Below, one piece after another: positions 6,951 through 15,573 of a DNA stretch of 33,962 nt. The translations under genes and the position numbers were made by a program. The notes under the pieces were generated by a model. It was not told where the DNA came from and searched no databases. It was given only the letters and a program-made list of their open reading frames with translations. The stretch comes from an uncultured Coriobacteriaceae bacterium (GTDB lineage Bacteria > Actinomycetota > Coriobacteriia > Coriobacteriales > Atopobiaceae): positions 1-33,962 of the forward strand of contig CADBRX010000181.1 in the NCBI GenBank assembly GCA_902797175.1, written 5' to 3'. The first letter of the stretch is position 1; each line of letters begins with the position of its first letter.

Positions 6951-8782
6951 GCGCCCAGAATCTCCCTTACATCCTCAAGATAGTCCTCGACAAGGACCGG
7001 ATCGTCTCCCTCATACTCTATGACGGCGTCGCCCACCACGTCAAAGAGCTTCTCGTTAATGCTATCAATCACCAGCGACAACATCTGCCCCTCCGGGTTC
7101 GTGGGAGTTGCTGCCCCCGTGATCAGTGCATGTAACACGACCCGCTCAGCTGTCGTCAGCGCGAAAGCGGACTCAGGGAGCGCGTCGGGAGACTCCTCTC
7201 GCTGATCCCTTTCCGAGCGCACGCTTTCTGCGCGAGGAGGGTCGAGAGGGGAGTCTCCCGACGCGCTCCCTGAGTCCTCCCTCTCTTGTTCGGTGGGCAG
7301 TGCCTCCCGCTCCTCGTCGGTGAGCAGCGCCTCCTGCGTCACGGCGGCGGCCGCGCGTATGCCGGCTAGCTGCGAAAAGTCGATGGTGATGCGGCGTCTC
7401 TCGGCCTCGGCCTGCGCGGCCAGCAGCTCGTCGATGGCCTTGTCGATGATCTTCTCGACATAGGCGGCCACGGGTCGGTCCTTGAGGGGATAGGCATAGT
7501 TCAGGCGCGCACGAAGCCGCGCGTCCACGGCGTGCATGATGGTGCCCAGCTCGGAGCTGCGGCCGCTCGCGCTGCAGAGGAGGTGCTGCCGCCACCTGCC
7601 GTTGCGGCAGGTGAAGGTCTCTGTGGGGGTCAGGTGCACCACGCAGTCCGCATGGGGTTCGCTCTCATAGAAGACGGCCGAGGAGAACATGGTGTACACG
7701 TCCGCGGTGGGGCTGCCGTAGAGCCCCTCCACAAAGTCCGTCTTGCGGCGGCGAGAGCAGTGCGTTACGAGCGCGCGGAACGTCTCGCATGCCACGGTGC
7801 GCAGCTCGTCGGGGTGGTCCTTGAAGAGGCGGGCCCCGCATGGCTGATAGCTCGAGCATTCGTTGAGCGCGGTGAGAAGCGCCTCGTCAGTGGGGGTGTT
7901 ATGCGCCGGAAGGGCTCCCTGCTTTCGCTCGAGGCCGCCCTTTCTCAAGGCGTCCTCCTCCGCCTGGAGCAGCGTGAGCACCTGCTCCTGCTGGCCCCCG
8001 GAGCGCTCTGTCAGAAGCGCGGGATCAAGGTTGTGGTAGACCACGTAGTCGCGGATCCAGCGGCGCAGATATGACCCAAACGTGGATCCTGCGGCCGCGT
8101 CGGTCTTGCCAAAGGCATCCCTAAACGTCATGAGGTCGGCCAGGCCCTGCTCTCCAGGCACCGTGCCTACGCCGCAGAGCAGCTCGTATACGTGCAGGAA
8201 GGCAAACGAGAGCGGCGCCTCGGGCATCTCGCCTGCGCGCACGCGCGTCCGCCACGAAAAATAGCCGCGTAGCTGGGTGAGCGTCATCGAGCTATAGGTG
8301 GGAAAGTACTGTGAGTACGTGCCGTGAAACTCGAAGTCGTCCTCGAAGTCCTCCATGAGGCGTGCCTGCTCGTAGAAGAGGCGGTTTGCGGAGCGCGTGC
8401 CATAGGCCAGCGCGCCGCGCCAGGACGAGGCCGCCGCGTTTGGCTGCGCTCCGGCAAGCTCGCGCAGCCGGTAGTAGCGTTCGGGGATGTTTTCGTGGGC
8501 GAGCTGCTGCTCGCGGGCCACGGAGGGCATCCGGTCAAACGACATCTGCTGCTGTCGCGGCACCGGCTCTCGGGGAAAGGTGCGCTCGTCGGGCGTGTAG
8601 TCGGTCCGCGGGAGGCTGCTGAGCGGGGGACGGCCTTCACGATTTCTGTCCATCCGCTCGCGCAGCTGCTTGCCTGTCTGGATGATGGGCTGGTCAGAAT
8701 AGGTCCGCGAGGTGAAGGTGGCACTTTCGCGCAGGCGTCGGTCCCCCAGGAGCTCTTGCAAGATCTTGTCGATGTCCGGCAT
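6947..8782 (-). CDS. TerB N-terminal and C-terminal domain protein
   Basis: The 611-aa protein begins with a charged, Pro/Arg-rich disordered segment (residues 1-95). A TerB_N-like domain follows (about 100-300); its core MTLTQLRGYFSWRTRVRAGE plus FAFLHVYELLCGVG matches the family pattern of a helical Y/F-x-WR-x-R-x-GE repeat. A helical middle region is next, then a low-complexity Ser/Glu/Asp/Arg linker (about 490-540), then a TerB_C-like domain (about 540-611, from FALTTAERVVL). There is no signal peptide. These domains occur in predicted stress and phage-response systems around tellurite-resistance modules. The start at 8782 has GGGGAGG upstream. The linker DNA (7169-7277) is a near-perfect inverted repeat (see repeats). 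The ATPase gene follows with an ATGA overlap, and the promoter contains a LexA-like box. Confidence 0.75.
   Translation of the reverse strand: MPDIDKILQELLGDRRLRESATFTSRTYSDQPIIQTGKQLRERMDRNREGRPPLSSLPRTDYTPDERTFPREPVPRQQQMSFDRMPSVAREQQLAHENIPERYYRLRELAGAQPNAAASSWRGALAYGTRSANRLFYEQARLMEDFEDDFEFHGTYSQYFPTYSSMTLTQLRGYFSWRTRVRAGEMPEAPLSFAFLHVYELLCGVGTVPGEQGLADLMTFRDAFGKTDAAAGSTFGSYLRRWIRDYVVYHNLDPALLTERSGGQQEQVLTLLQAEEDALRKGGLERKQGALPAHNTPTDEALLTALNECSSYQPCGARLFKDHPDELRTVACETFRALVTHCSRRRKTDFVEGLYGSPTADVYTMFSSAVFYESEPHADCVVHLTPTETFTCRNGRWRQHLLCSASGRSSELGTIMHAVDARLRARLNYAYPLKDRPVAAYVEKIIDKAIDELLAAQAEAERRRITIDFSQLAGIRAAAAVTQEALLTDEEREALPTEQEREDSGSASGDSPLDPPRAESVRSERDQREESPDALPESAFALTTAERVVLHALITGAATPTNPEGQMLSLVIDSINEKLFDVVGDAVIEYEGDDPVLVEDYLEDVREILGA
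7169..7277. repeat. Perfect 28-bp inverted repeat inside the TerB gene
   Basis: Bases 7169-7196 are exactly the reverse complement of 7250-7277, with a 53-bp spacer; a further 5 bp nearly match after a 2-bp slip. The arms encode residues 503-511 and about 529-538 in different frames, in the linker just before the TerB_C domain. If the spacer were inverted, the reading frame after the first arm would be TCT CGC TGA, truncating the protein at residue 513. Confidence 0.9.
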
Positions 8783-8814
8783 ATGCCACCTCCCCTCATC
8801 CGTGGTGACTCTCT

Positions 8815-8820
8815 ATTGTA
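8815..8820 (-). promoter_or_regulatory. -10 box of the TerB-ATPase operon
   Basis: On the minus strand this reads TACAAT, 33 bp before the TerB start codon. The 17-bp spacer region upstream is occupied by the LexA-like box and the -35 (TCACAA) is poor. Confidence 0.6.
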
Positions 8821-8823
8821 GCG

Positions 8824-8837
8824 CGAACACGTGTTTG
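8824..8837. promoter_or_regulatory. LexA/SOS-box-like operator
   Basis: The sequence CGAACACGTGTTTG agrees at 13 of 14 positions with the Gram-positive LexA (DinR) consensus CGAACRNRYGTTYC. It also fits the actinobacterial GAAC-N4-GTTC core with one mismatch. It sits between the -10 and -35 of the TerB promoter, the ideal place for a repressor. Confidence 0.65.
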
Positions 8838-9007
8838 TTGTGAGCCACACGGGGCACACACCCAAAAGTGATCCGACGGCATGTGGGGCCGCTCCCCTTT
8901 GTGCAGTTCACAGAGATGTTGTCGGCTTCTCCCGCAGGTCACGAAACGTACCTCTCAAGTCGTTATCATAAATGTGTCGCTACACATGCATACCGAAAGG
9001 TGGCCAC

Positions 9008-12000
9008 ATGGTCTTCCGCGTCTATGTAGAGAAGAAGCCCGGCTTTGACGTCGAAGCACGCCAGCTCCTTGCCGAGCTCCAAGACATTCTGGGCATCAAG
9101 GGCTTGACGGGCCTGCGCCTCATCAACCGCTATGACGTGGAGGGCATCTCGCGCGAGCTCTTTGAGCGCTGCGTCCCCACGGTCTTTTCCGAGCCGCAGT
9201 CAGACGACGCGAGCGAGACCATGCCCGATGCAGCGGGTGCCCAGGTCTTTGCCGTGGAGTTCCTGCCTGGTCAGTTTGACCAGCGCGCAGATTCCGCCAG
9301 CGAGTGCATCCAGCTCATCAGCCAGGGCGAGCGCCCGGCCGTGCTCTCCGCCAAGGTGTACTACCTTGAGGGCTCCCTCTCGGAGGGTGACGTCGCCGCC
9401 ATCAAGCATTACGTCATCAACCCGGTCGAGGCCCGCGAGGCGTCGCTCGCGGAGCGTGACACCCTCAAGATGGAGTATCCCAAGCCGCCCATGGTCGAGA
9501 CCCTCGACGGCTTCCTCGACCTCGATCAGGCGGGCCTTGCGGCCTTCATCGACGAGCGCGGTCTGGCGATGGACCTTGCCGACATCGCCTTCTGCCAGCA
9601 GTACTTTGCAAGCGAGGGTCGCACGCCGACCATCACCGAGATCAAGATGATCGATACCTACTGGTCGGACCACTGCCGCCACACCACGTTCGGCACGGTG
9701 CTGACCGACGTGGAGATTGACGACGAGGTCATTCAGGAGGCCTTCCAGCGCTATCTTTCCATGCGCGACGAGCTTGGTCGCTCCGAGCGCCCTGTCACGC
9801 TCATGGACATGGGCACGCTGGGCGCCAAGTGGCTGACGCATACCGGTCAGCTCAAGAACCTGGACGAGTCCGAGGAGATCAACGCCTGCACCGTCAAGGT
9901 GAAGGTGGATGTCAACGGTACGGATGAGGACTGGCTCTTCCTCTTCAAGAACGAGACCCACAACCACCCGACCGAGATCGAGCCCTTTGGCGGCGCGGCC
10001 ACGTGCATCGGAGGCGCCATCCGCGACCCGCTCAGCGGCCGCAGCTATGTGTACCAGGCCATGCGCGTGACGGGTGCGTCCGACCCGCTCGTGCCTGTGG
10101 CGCAGACCATCCCCGGCAAGCTTCCGCAGCGCAAGCTCGTGACCACGGCGGCCGCGGGCTACAGCTCCTATGGCAACCAGATCGGCCTCGCGACTGGCCA
10201 GGTCAACGAGCTCTACCACCCCGGCTACATGGCCAAGCGCATGGAGATCGGCGCCGTGGTGGGCGCAACTCCCGCCAAGAACGTGCGCCGCGAGTGCCCC
10301 GCGCCCGGCGATGTGATCGTACTTCTAGGTGGCCGCACCGGCCGCGATGGCATCGGCGGCGCCACGGGAAGCTCCAAGGCCCATAAGCTCGAGAGCCTCG
10401 AGACCTGCGGTGCCGAGGTGCAGAAGGGCAACGCGCCCGTCGAGCGCAAGCTTCAGCGCCTCTTCCGCCGCGAGGACGCATGCCGCCTCATCAAGCGCTG
10501 CAACGACTTTGGCGCGGGCGGCGTGAGCGTGGCCATCGGCGAGCTCGCGGACGGACTGTTCATCGACCTCAACAAGGTTCCCAAGAAGTACGAGGGCCTC
10601 GACGGTACCGAGCTGGCCATCTCCGAGAGCCAAGAGCGCATGGCCGTTGCCTTGGCGCCAGAGGACGTGGCCGAGTTCATCGGCTATGCGCACGAGGAAA
10701 ACCTCGAGGCGACCGAGGTCGCGACCGTGACGGCTGAGCCGCGCCTGCGTATGGTGTGGGAGGGCGTCACCATCGTGGACGTGAGCCGTGAGTTCCTCAA
10801 CTCCAACGGCGCGCCCAAGCACCAAGCCGTGCATGTGGTCGCGCAGGGCTCCTACGACGGCGTCACGCTTCCCGAAGGCAGCTTTGCCGACCAGATGAAG
10901 GCGCTGGTCACCGACATCAACGTCGCCTCCAACAAGGGCCTTTCAGAGCGCTTTGACTCCACCATCGGTGCCGCCACCGTGCTCATGCCGTTTGGTGGCC
11001 GCACGCAGCTCACGCCGTCCATGGCGATGGCGGCAAAGATGCCCGTCCTGGGCGAGACCACCACGTGCTCCGGCATGGCGTGGGGCTTCAACCCCTACCT
11101 CATGAGCGCTGACCAGTTCCACGGCGCGTACTGCTCGGTGGTGGAGAGCGTCGCGCGCCTGGTGGCCGCGGGCTTCCGCCACGAGGACGCCTACCTCACC
11201 TTCCAGGAGTACTTCGAGCGCCTGCGCGACGTGCCCGAGCGTTGGGGCAAGCCGGTCGCGGCCGTGCTGGGCGCCCTCATGGCCCAGGCCGACCTGGGCA
11301 TCGGCGCCATCGGCGGCAAGGATTCCATGTCTGGCAGCTTCGAGGACCTGGACGTTCCGCCCACGCTCGTGTCGTTCGCGACCGCCGTGGGCTCGGTGGC
11401 ACGCGTGACGTCCCCCGAGTTCAAGGGTGCGGGGCATCGCGTCGTCGCCGTGGTGCCGCGCTACCAGTCTGACGGCGTCACGCCCGAGGCCGGCTCCTTC
11501 AAGGCTGCCCTCGACGTGATCGAGGGTCTCATTGGCAGTGGTGCCGCGCTGGCCGTGGCGACGCCTGGCTATGGCGGCGTGGCCGAGGCGCTCTTTAAGA
11601 TGTGCGTCGGCAACCAGCTGGGCGTCGAGGTCGAGCCGAACTACACCGCAGACGCGCTCTTTGGTCTCGCATACGGCAGCTTCGTGGTGGAACTTGCCGA
11701 CGATGCGGTCGTGGACACGGCCTCTGACCTCGTCACCATTGCCGCGCTGGGCGTGACGACCGATGCCTATCAGCTCGTCGCCTGCGGCGAGACGGTCGCC
11801 CTTGCGCCGCTGCAGGAGGCGTGGGAGGCCAAGCTGGAGCCGGTCTTCCCGTATCGCCATGCCGGCACCGCGGTGGACGCTCCCAGCTACCGCATCGCAG
11901 AGATGGGCAAGGCGCGTGTAGCTCCCAAGGTCGGCGTCGCGCGCCCGCGCGTCATCATTCCGGTGTTCCCCGGCAACAACTGCGAATACGACTCCGCGCG

Positions 12001-12739
12001 CGCCTTTGAGCGCGCCGGCGCCGACGCGCACGTGCTGGTGATCAACAACCTCACGCCCGAGGCCGTGGCACAGAGCACGGCGCAGCTCGTGGACGAGATC
12101 AACAAGTCCCAGATCGTCATGATCCCCGGCGGCTTCTCGGGCGGCGACGAGCCGGACGGTTCCGCCAAGTTCATCACGGCCTTCTTCCGCGCACCCGCGG
12201 TGACCGAGGCCGTGCGCGACCTCTTGCAGGCGCGCGATGGCCTCATGCTGGGCATCTGCAACGGCTTCCAGGCGCTGGTCAAGTTGGGCCTGGTGCCCTA
12301 TGGCGACATCATTCCCATGACGGACACGTGCCCCACGCTCACCTTCAACACCATCGGTCGCCACCAGAGCCGCTTGGTGCGCACGCGCGTGGCGAGCGAC
12401 CTCTCTCCCTGGCTCTCCAAGTGCGCCGTGGACGACATCCACACCATTGCGATCAGTCACGGCGAGGGCCGCTTTGTGGCGAGCGACGAGCTGGTGGCGC
12501 AACTTGTTGCCGCGGGCCAGATCGCCACGCAGTACGTGGACGAGCAGGGCGTGCCCTCGCTTGACCTCAACGTCAATCCCAATGGGTCGGTCCTTGCCAT
12601 CGAAGGCATCACGAGTCCCGATGGTCGCGTGCTGGGCAAGATGGGCCACACGGAGCGCTACAGCGCGGGCACCTTCAAGAACGTGCCGGGCAACCCGTAT
12701 CAGCCGCTCTTTGAGGGGGGCGTCGCCTACTTCGCATAG
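9008..12739 (+). CDS. purL: Phosphoribosylformylglycinamidine synthase, long single-chain form
   Basis: This 1243-aa enzyme performs the fourth step of purine synthesis, making FGAM from FGAR, glutamine and ATP. It is the long form that contains the PurS-like, PurL and PurQ parts in one chain. Residues 1-160 are the PurS-like part. The synthase core follows with DTYWSDHCRHTTF, KNETHNHPTEIEPFGGAATC and GGKDSMSG. The glutamine amidotransferase part starts at about residue 975 and has nucleophile Cys1084 in LGICNGFQ and the HGEGRF motif. The start at 9008 was chosen for GAAAGGTGG just upstream; an earlier in-frame start at 8972 has none. It is divergent from the TerB operon and monocistronic, ending at the terminator at 12756-12805. 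Confidence 0.96.
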   Translation: MVFRVYVEKKPGFDVEARQLLAELQDILGIKGLTGLRLINRYDVEGISRELFERCVPTVFSEPQSDDASETMPDAAGAQVFAVEFLPGQFDQRADSASECIQLISQGERPAVLSAKVYYLEGSLSEGDVAAIKHYVINPVEAREASLAERDTLKMEYPKPPMVETLDGFLDLDQAGLAAFIDERGLAMDLADIAFCQQYFASEGRTPTITEIKMIDTYWSDHCRHTTFGTVLTDVEIDDEVIQEAFQRYLSMRDELGRSERPVTLMDMGTLGAKWLTHTGQLKNLDESEEINACTVKVKVDVNGTDEDWLFLFKNETHNHPTEIEPFGGAATCIGGAIRDPLSGRSYVYQAMRVTGASDPLVPVAQTIPGKLPQRKLVTTAAAGYSSYGNQIGLATGQVNELYHPGYMAKRMEIGAVVGATPAKNVRRECPAPGDVIVLLGGRTGRDGIGGATGSSKAHKLESLETCGAEVQKGNAPVERKLQRLFRREDACRLIKRCNDFGAGGVSVAIGELADGLFIDLNKVPKKYEGLDGTELAISESQERMAVALAPEDVAEFIGYAHEENLEATEVATVTAEPRLRMVWEGVTIVDVSREFLNSNGAPKHQAVHVVAQGSYDGVTLPEGSFADQMKALVTDINVASNKGLSERFDSTIGAATVLMPFGGRTQLTPSMAMAAKMPVLGETTTCSGMAWGFNPYLMSADQFHGAYCSVVESVARLVAAGFRHEDAYLTFQEYFERLRDVPERWGKPVAAVLGALMAQADLGIGAIGGKDSMSGSFEDLDVPPTLVSFATAVGSVARVTSPEFKGAGHRVVAVVPRYQSDGVTPEAGSFKAALDVIEGLIGSGAALAVATPGYGGVAEALFKMCVGNQLGVEVEPNYTADALFGLAYGSFVVELADDAVVDTASDLVTIAALGVTTDAYQLVACGETVALAPLQEAWEAKLEPVFPYRHAGTAVDAPSYRIAEMGKARVAPKVGVARPRVIIPVFPGNNCEYDSARAFERAGADAHVLVINNLTPEAVAQSTAQLVDEINKSQIVMIPGGFSGGDEPDGSAKFITAFFRAPAVTEAVRDLLQARDGLMLGICNGFQALVKLGLVPYGDIIPMTDTCPTLTFNTIGRHQSRLVRTRVASDLSPWLSKCAVDDIHTIAISHGEGRFVASDELVAQLVAAGQIATQYVDEQGVPSLDLNVNPNGSVLAIEGITSPDGRVLGKMGHTERYSAGTFKNVPGNPYQPLFEGGVAYFA

Positions 12740-12755
12740 AAAGCAAGGCACCAAA

Positions 12756-12805
12756 AGGGGCGCTCCTTCTTTCCCAGACAGGAAAAGAAGGGGCGCCTAT
12801 TTTTG
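12756..12805 (+). terminator. Rho-independent terminator after purL
   Basis: AGGGGCGC plus CCTTCTTT pair with AAAGAAGG plus GGCGCCT across a short loop, followed by ATTTTTG. The stem has one or two bulges but a clear U-run. Confidence 0.8.
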
Positions 12806-12852
12806 TTCAAAAAGATCTCGCCTTTGTGCCGAAGAATAACCGCCGTGAGGGG

Positions 12853-12866
12853 CTTGCGTACGCAAG
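12853..12866. repeat. Perfect 14-bp palindrome CTTGCGTACGCAAG
   Basis: The palindrome lies in the convergent purL/ecfT intergenic stretch. No associated gene start is nearby, so its role is unknown. Confidence 0.5.
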
Positions 12867-12882
12867 GAAACCGTGCGCCGCT

Positions 12883-12975
12883 GTTTGTGCGGTCTGGAAC
12901 CAGCACAATCGTGCTGCTGGGAGCCTTTTTAGGCTCGACAGGACCGTTTGTGCGGTCTGGAGCCTGCACAAACGT
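12883..12975. repeat. Pair of ~30-bp direct repeats, each a dyad, 63 bp apart
   Basis: GTTTGTGCGGTCTGGA occurs at 12883-12898 and 12946-12961, and similarity extends to 12912 and 12975 with three mismatches. Each unit is itself an inverted repeat: TTGTGC then GCACAA about 12 bp later, with perfect 9-bp arms CGTTTGTGC/GCACAAACG in the second. Two small hairpins lie between them (CAGCAC-AATC-GTGCTG and GAGCC-TTTTT-AGGCTC at 12921-12936). The block occupies the convergent region after purL and ecfT, so it may act as a bidirectional terminator or be a dispersed intergenic repeat. Confidence 0.7.
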
Positions 12976-13007
12976 CGAGGATGATGGCTCTCCAGCTGTG
13001 CGGAGGG

Positions 13008-13802
13008 CTATCCCAGCACTACAAGCATGCCCACGTACGCTGCCGTGACGGCAAGTGCGATCCAGTCCTTCCCCTGCATCTGGAGCGGGTGCCAGTGGCT
13101 GCGCGTCCCCCCGCCTTCGTAGCAGCGTGCGTCGAGGGCGCGCGAAAGCCCGTTGGCATGCCTCAGGCTGCTGGCAAGCAGTGCCACGATGATGGGGACG
13201 ACGGCACGTGCCCTGCGCACAAGGCTGCCCTCCGCCAAGGCGCCTCCACGAGCTGTCTGGGCATCCATGATGGCGGATGCCTCGTCTGCCAGCGTGGGAA
13301 TGAAGCGCAGCATGAGCGAGAAGACCATCGCAAGCTCATGGCCGGGAAGGCCAAGGCGCGAGAGCGGGGCCAGCGCCGCATCGAAGGCGTCGGTCAGCTG
13401 TGTGGGCGTGGTGGTCAGGAGGAGAAGCGCCGCGGCTATCACGGCCACCACCAGCCTGAGCGAAAAGACCACGGCGGCCCATACGCCTCCCGATGTGATG
13501 GTCACGGGCCCAAGGGCAAGAAGCACGCTTCCCGAGCGCGTGAGCAGCAGGTTGCACAGAGAAAGCACCAGGAGCATGAACACGACAGGGCGTATGGACG
13601 CGAGGACCTTGCCCACGGGAACGCGAGAGAGCGCGACGAGGCAAAGTGCCGCCGCCCAGCCAAATGCGAGCTGCACGGGGGTGTGCACAAAGAAGACTGA
13701 CACCATGATGGCAAGGGCACAGGCCACCTTCGCACGGGGGTCAAGGCGGTGGAGCAAAGATCGTGCCGGCCAGTACTGTCCCATCGAGAGCCTAAATGCC
13801 AT
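13008..13802 (-). CDS. ecfT: ECF transporter transmembrane subunit EcfT
   Basis: This 264-aa membrane protein opens with MGQYWPARSLLHRLDPRAK, the typical EcfT N-terminus. It continues with several hydrophobic helices and an ARG-containing coupling region (TARGGALAEGSLVRRARAV). EcfT links the substrate-binding S component to the two ATPases. The start at 13802 was chosen because it puts the family N-terminus at the beginning; the frame is open further upstream but overlaps the ATPase gene. It overlaps the end of the ecfA gene by 11 bp, which indicates coupled translation. It is the last gene of the FMN-riboswitch operon. Confidence 0.9.
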   Translation of the reverse strand: MAFRLSMGQYWPARSLLHRLDPRAKVACALAIMVSVFFVHTPVQLAFGWAAALCLVALSRVPVGKVLASIRPVVFMLLVLSLCNLLLTRSGSVLLALGPVTITSGGVWAAVVFSLRLVVAVIAAALLLLTTTPTQLTDAFDAALAPLSRLGLPGHELAMVFSLMLRFIPTLADEASAIMDAQTARGGALAEGSLVRRARAVVPIIVALLASSLRHANGLSRALDARCYEGGGTRSHWHPLQMQGKDWIALAVTAAYVGMLVVLG

Positions 13803-15570
13803 GGGGCGCCTCCTCCCGCAGGACGAGGGCCTCGACCAGCTCCTCCATGGTGAGGGGCGCCTCGGCAAGCCCCAGCGCAAGGGCCCACTGCATGGGTTCG
13901 GGCAGCCCGAGCCCCGCATCATGCAGCAGGGCCTCGTGAGAGGCAGAAAACACCTCGCGCGGCGCGCCCTGCATGAGCAGATGCGCCTGCGAAAGCACGA
14001 TGACCTGCTGCGCACGCGCGGCGTCGTGCATGGAGTGCGTGACGCGGATGATGGTCACGCCGTGGTCGTGGATGTCGTCCAGGATGAGCGAGAGCTGCCT
14101 GCGCCCGCGTGGGTCGAGGCCCGCCAAGGGCTCGTCCAGAACGAGGATGTCCGGTTCCATGGCCAAGATGCCCGCAATCGCGCAAAGGCGCTGCTGCCCG
14201 CCAGAGAGCTGGAAGGGTGACGCGTCTTCCTTCCCCACAAGGCCCACAAGCCCCAGAGCGTGGGCGCAGCGCTCACGCACCTGTTCGGCAGAAAGCCCCA
14301 TGTTGCGTGGGCCGTAGGCGACATCCTCAAGCACGGTCTCGGCAAAGAGCTGACGCTCGGGGTGCTGCATGACATAGCCCACGTGGCCGTGAAGCCGGCG
14401 ACGGTCGCGGCGTGCGTGCGTGTCGATGCCGCTTACCACAATGCGTCCCAGGTCAGGGACCTCGAGGGCGCAGAGCAGCCGCACGAGCGTGGACTTTCCC
14501 GATCCCGTCTGGCCGACGATGGCAACGGACGTCCCTTCGTCGATGGCAAAGCTCACGTCGTCAAGCGCACGCCTACCCGTGTCGTCCTGATAGGAATACG
14601 CGACGTGGTCGCAAGAGACGGCCTGGCCCGTGGAGGGGATGTCTCGTTCCACCTCTGTCCCCATGCGTGGGGCGATGGTGCCCTGCCCCCGACCGGACAG
14701 CTCGCGCATCAGCGTGTCCTTGTCGCAGGTCCAGGCGACGTCGATTCCGCGCGAACGGAGCGTCGTGGCGAGCTGCGCCGCAAAGGGCATCTCAAGCCCC
14801 AGGGCGGACAGCTCGTCTCCGTGCGCAAAGACGTCCTGAGGACTTCCTTCGAGGACGATGCGCCCGTGGTCAAGGACGATCACGCGGTCGGCGTCGAGCG
14901 CCTCCTCCATGAAGTGCGTGATGTGCATGACGGTGGTTCCCGCTTCGTGCAGCTCGGCCATGACGCGCCGGATGCCACGGCGACCGCGCACGTCCAGGAG
15001 GGCCCCAGGCTCGTCGAGCACGAGCACCTGCGGCTCCATGGCAAGGGCGCCCGCAATGGCGACGCGCTGCTTCTGCCCTCCCGAAAGGCGCGAGGGGTCG
15101 TGCTGTGCGTACTGCTCCATGGCGACACGCCTGAGCTGCCGACTCACGCGCCGGCCGATCTCGTCGCTGGGAAGCCCCAGGTTCTCGGGCCCGAACGCAA
15201 CGTCCTCCTCGACGATGGAGGTGACGATTTGGTCATCGGGATTTTGGAAGACGAGGCCTATTCCGCGCCGCGCCCTGCGGTACGCCTCGAAGTCCACGCC
15301 GTGGGGACCCAGCACGTCTTCGCCCAACAGGCTGACCGTGCCCTCGTCAGGTGCGAGCAGCCCGCAGACGACCGAGGCCAAGGTGGACTTGCCTGACCCG
15401 TTCGCCCCCAGGACGCAGATGCGTTCCCCGGGCTGCACGGCGAGCGTGACGTCGTCAAGCGCAACCACCTCGTGCGCCTCGTCGCCATAGCGCAGCGTCA
15501 CGTGGCTCAACGACACGATGGGCTGTCCGTCATGCCTTCCGACCGTTGTGACTGTGGCTTCGTGCGGCAT
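13792..15570 (-). CDS. Fused double ECF ATPase (EcfA-EcfA')
   Basis: This 592-aa protein contains two complete ABC ATPase domains in tandem. Domain 1 has Walker A GANGSGKS (Lys61), signature LSGGQKQR, Walker B VLVLDEP and H-loop HITH. Domain 2 has GQTGSGKS (Lys359), LSGGQQR, ILVLDEP and RVTHSM. In many bacteria EcfA and EcfA' are separate genes forming a heterodimer; here one polypeptide carries both. The Walker B extension of domain 1 reads LDEPGALLD where LDEPTxxLD is usual. The gene starts 3 bp after the ribU stop and overlaps ecfT, so the three form a tight operon supplying ATP-driven riboflavin uptake. Confidence 0.93.
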   Translation of the reverse strand: MPHEATVTTVGRHDGQPIVSLSHVTLRYGDEAHEVVALDDVTLAVQPGERICVLGANGSGKSTLASVVCGLLAPDEGTVSLLGEDVLGPHGVDFEAYRRARRGIGLVFQNPDDQIVTSIVEEDVAFGPENLGLPSDEIGRRVSRQLRRVAMEQYAQHDPSRLSGGQKQRVAIAGALAMEPQVLVLDEPGALLDVRGRRGIRRVMAELHEAGTTVMHITHFMEEALDADRVIVLDHGRIVLEGSPQDVFAHGDELSALGLEMPFAAQLATTLRSRGIDVAWTCDKDTLMRELSGRGQGTIAPRMGTEVERDIPSTGQAVSCDHVAYSYQDDTGRRALDDVSFAIDEGTSVAIVGQTGSGKSTLVRLLCALEVPDLGRIVVSGIDTHARRDRRRLHGHVGYVMQHPERQLFAETVLEDVAYGPRNMGLSAEQVRERCAHALGLVGLVGKEDASPFQLSGGQQRLCAIAGILAMEPDILVLDEPLAGLDPRGRRQLSLILDDIHDHGVTIIRVTHSMHDAARAQQVIVLSQAHLLMQGAPREVFSASHEALLHDAGLGLPEPMQWALALGLAEAPLTMEELVEALVLREEAPHGI

Positions 15571-15573
15571 GCG

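Noticed and set aside
10943-12754. A 603-codon open frame antisense to purL
   Set aside because: It is a shadow of purL in high-GC DNA, with His/Arg/Val/Leu-rich composition typical of antisense frames and no motifs.
12883-12975. CRISPR-like array from the repeated units
   Set aside because: Only two imperfect units are present, they are internally palindromic, and no cas gene is in the window.
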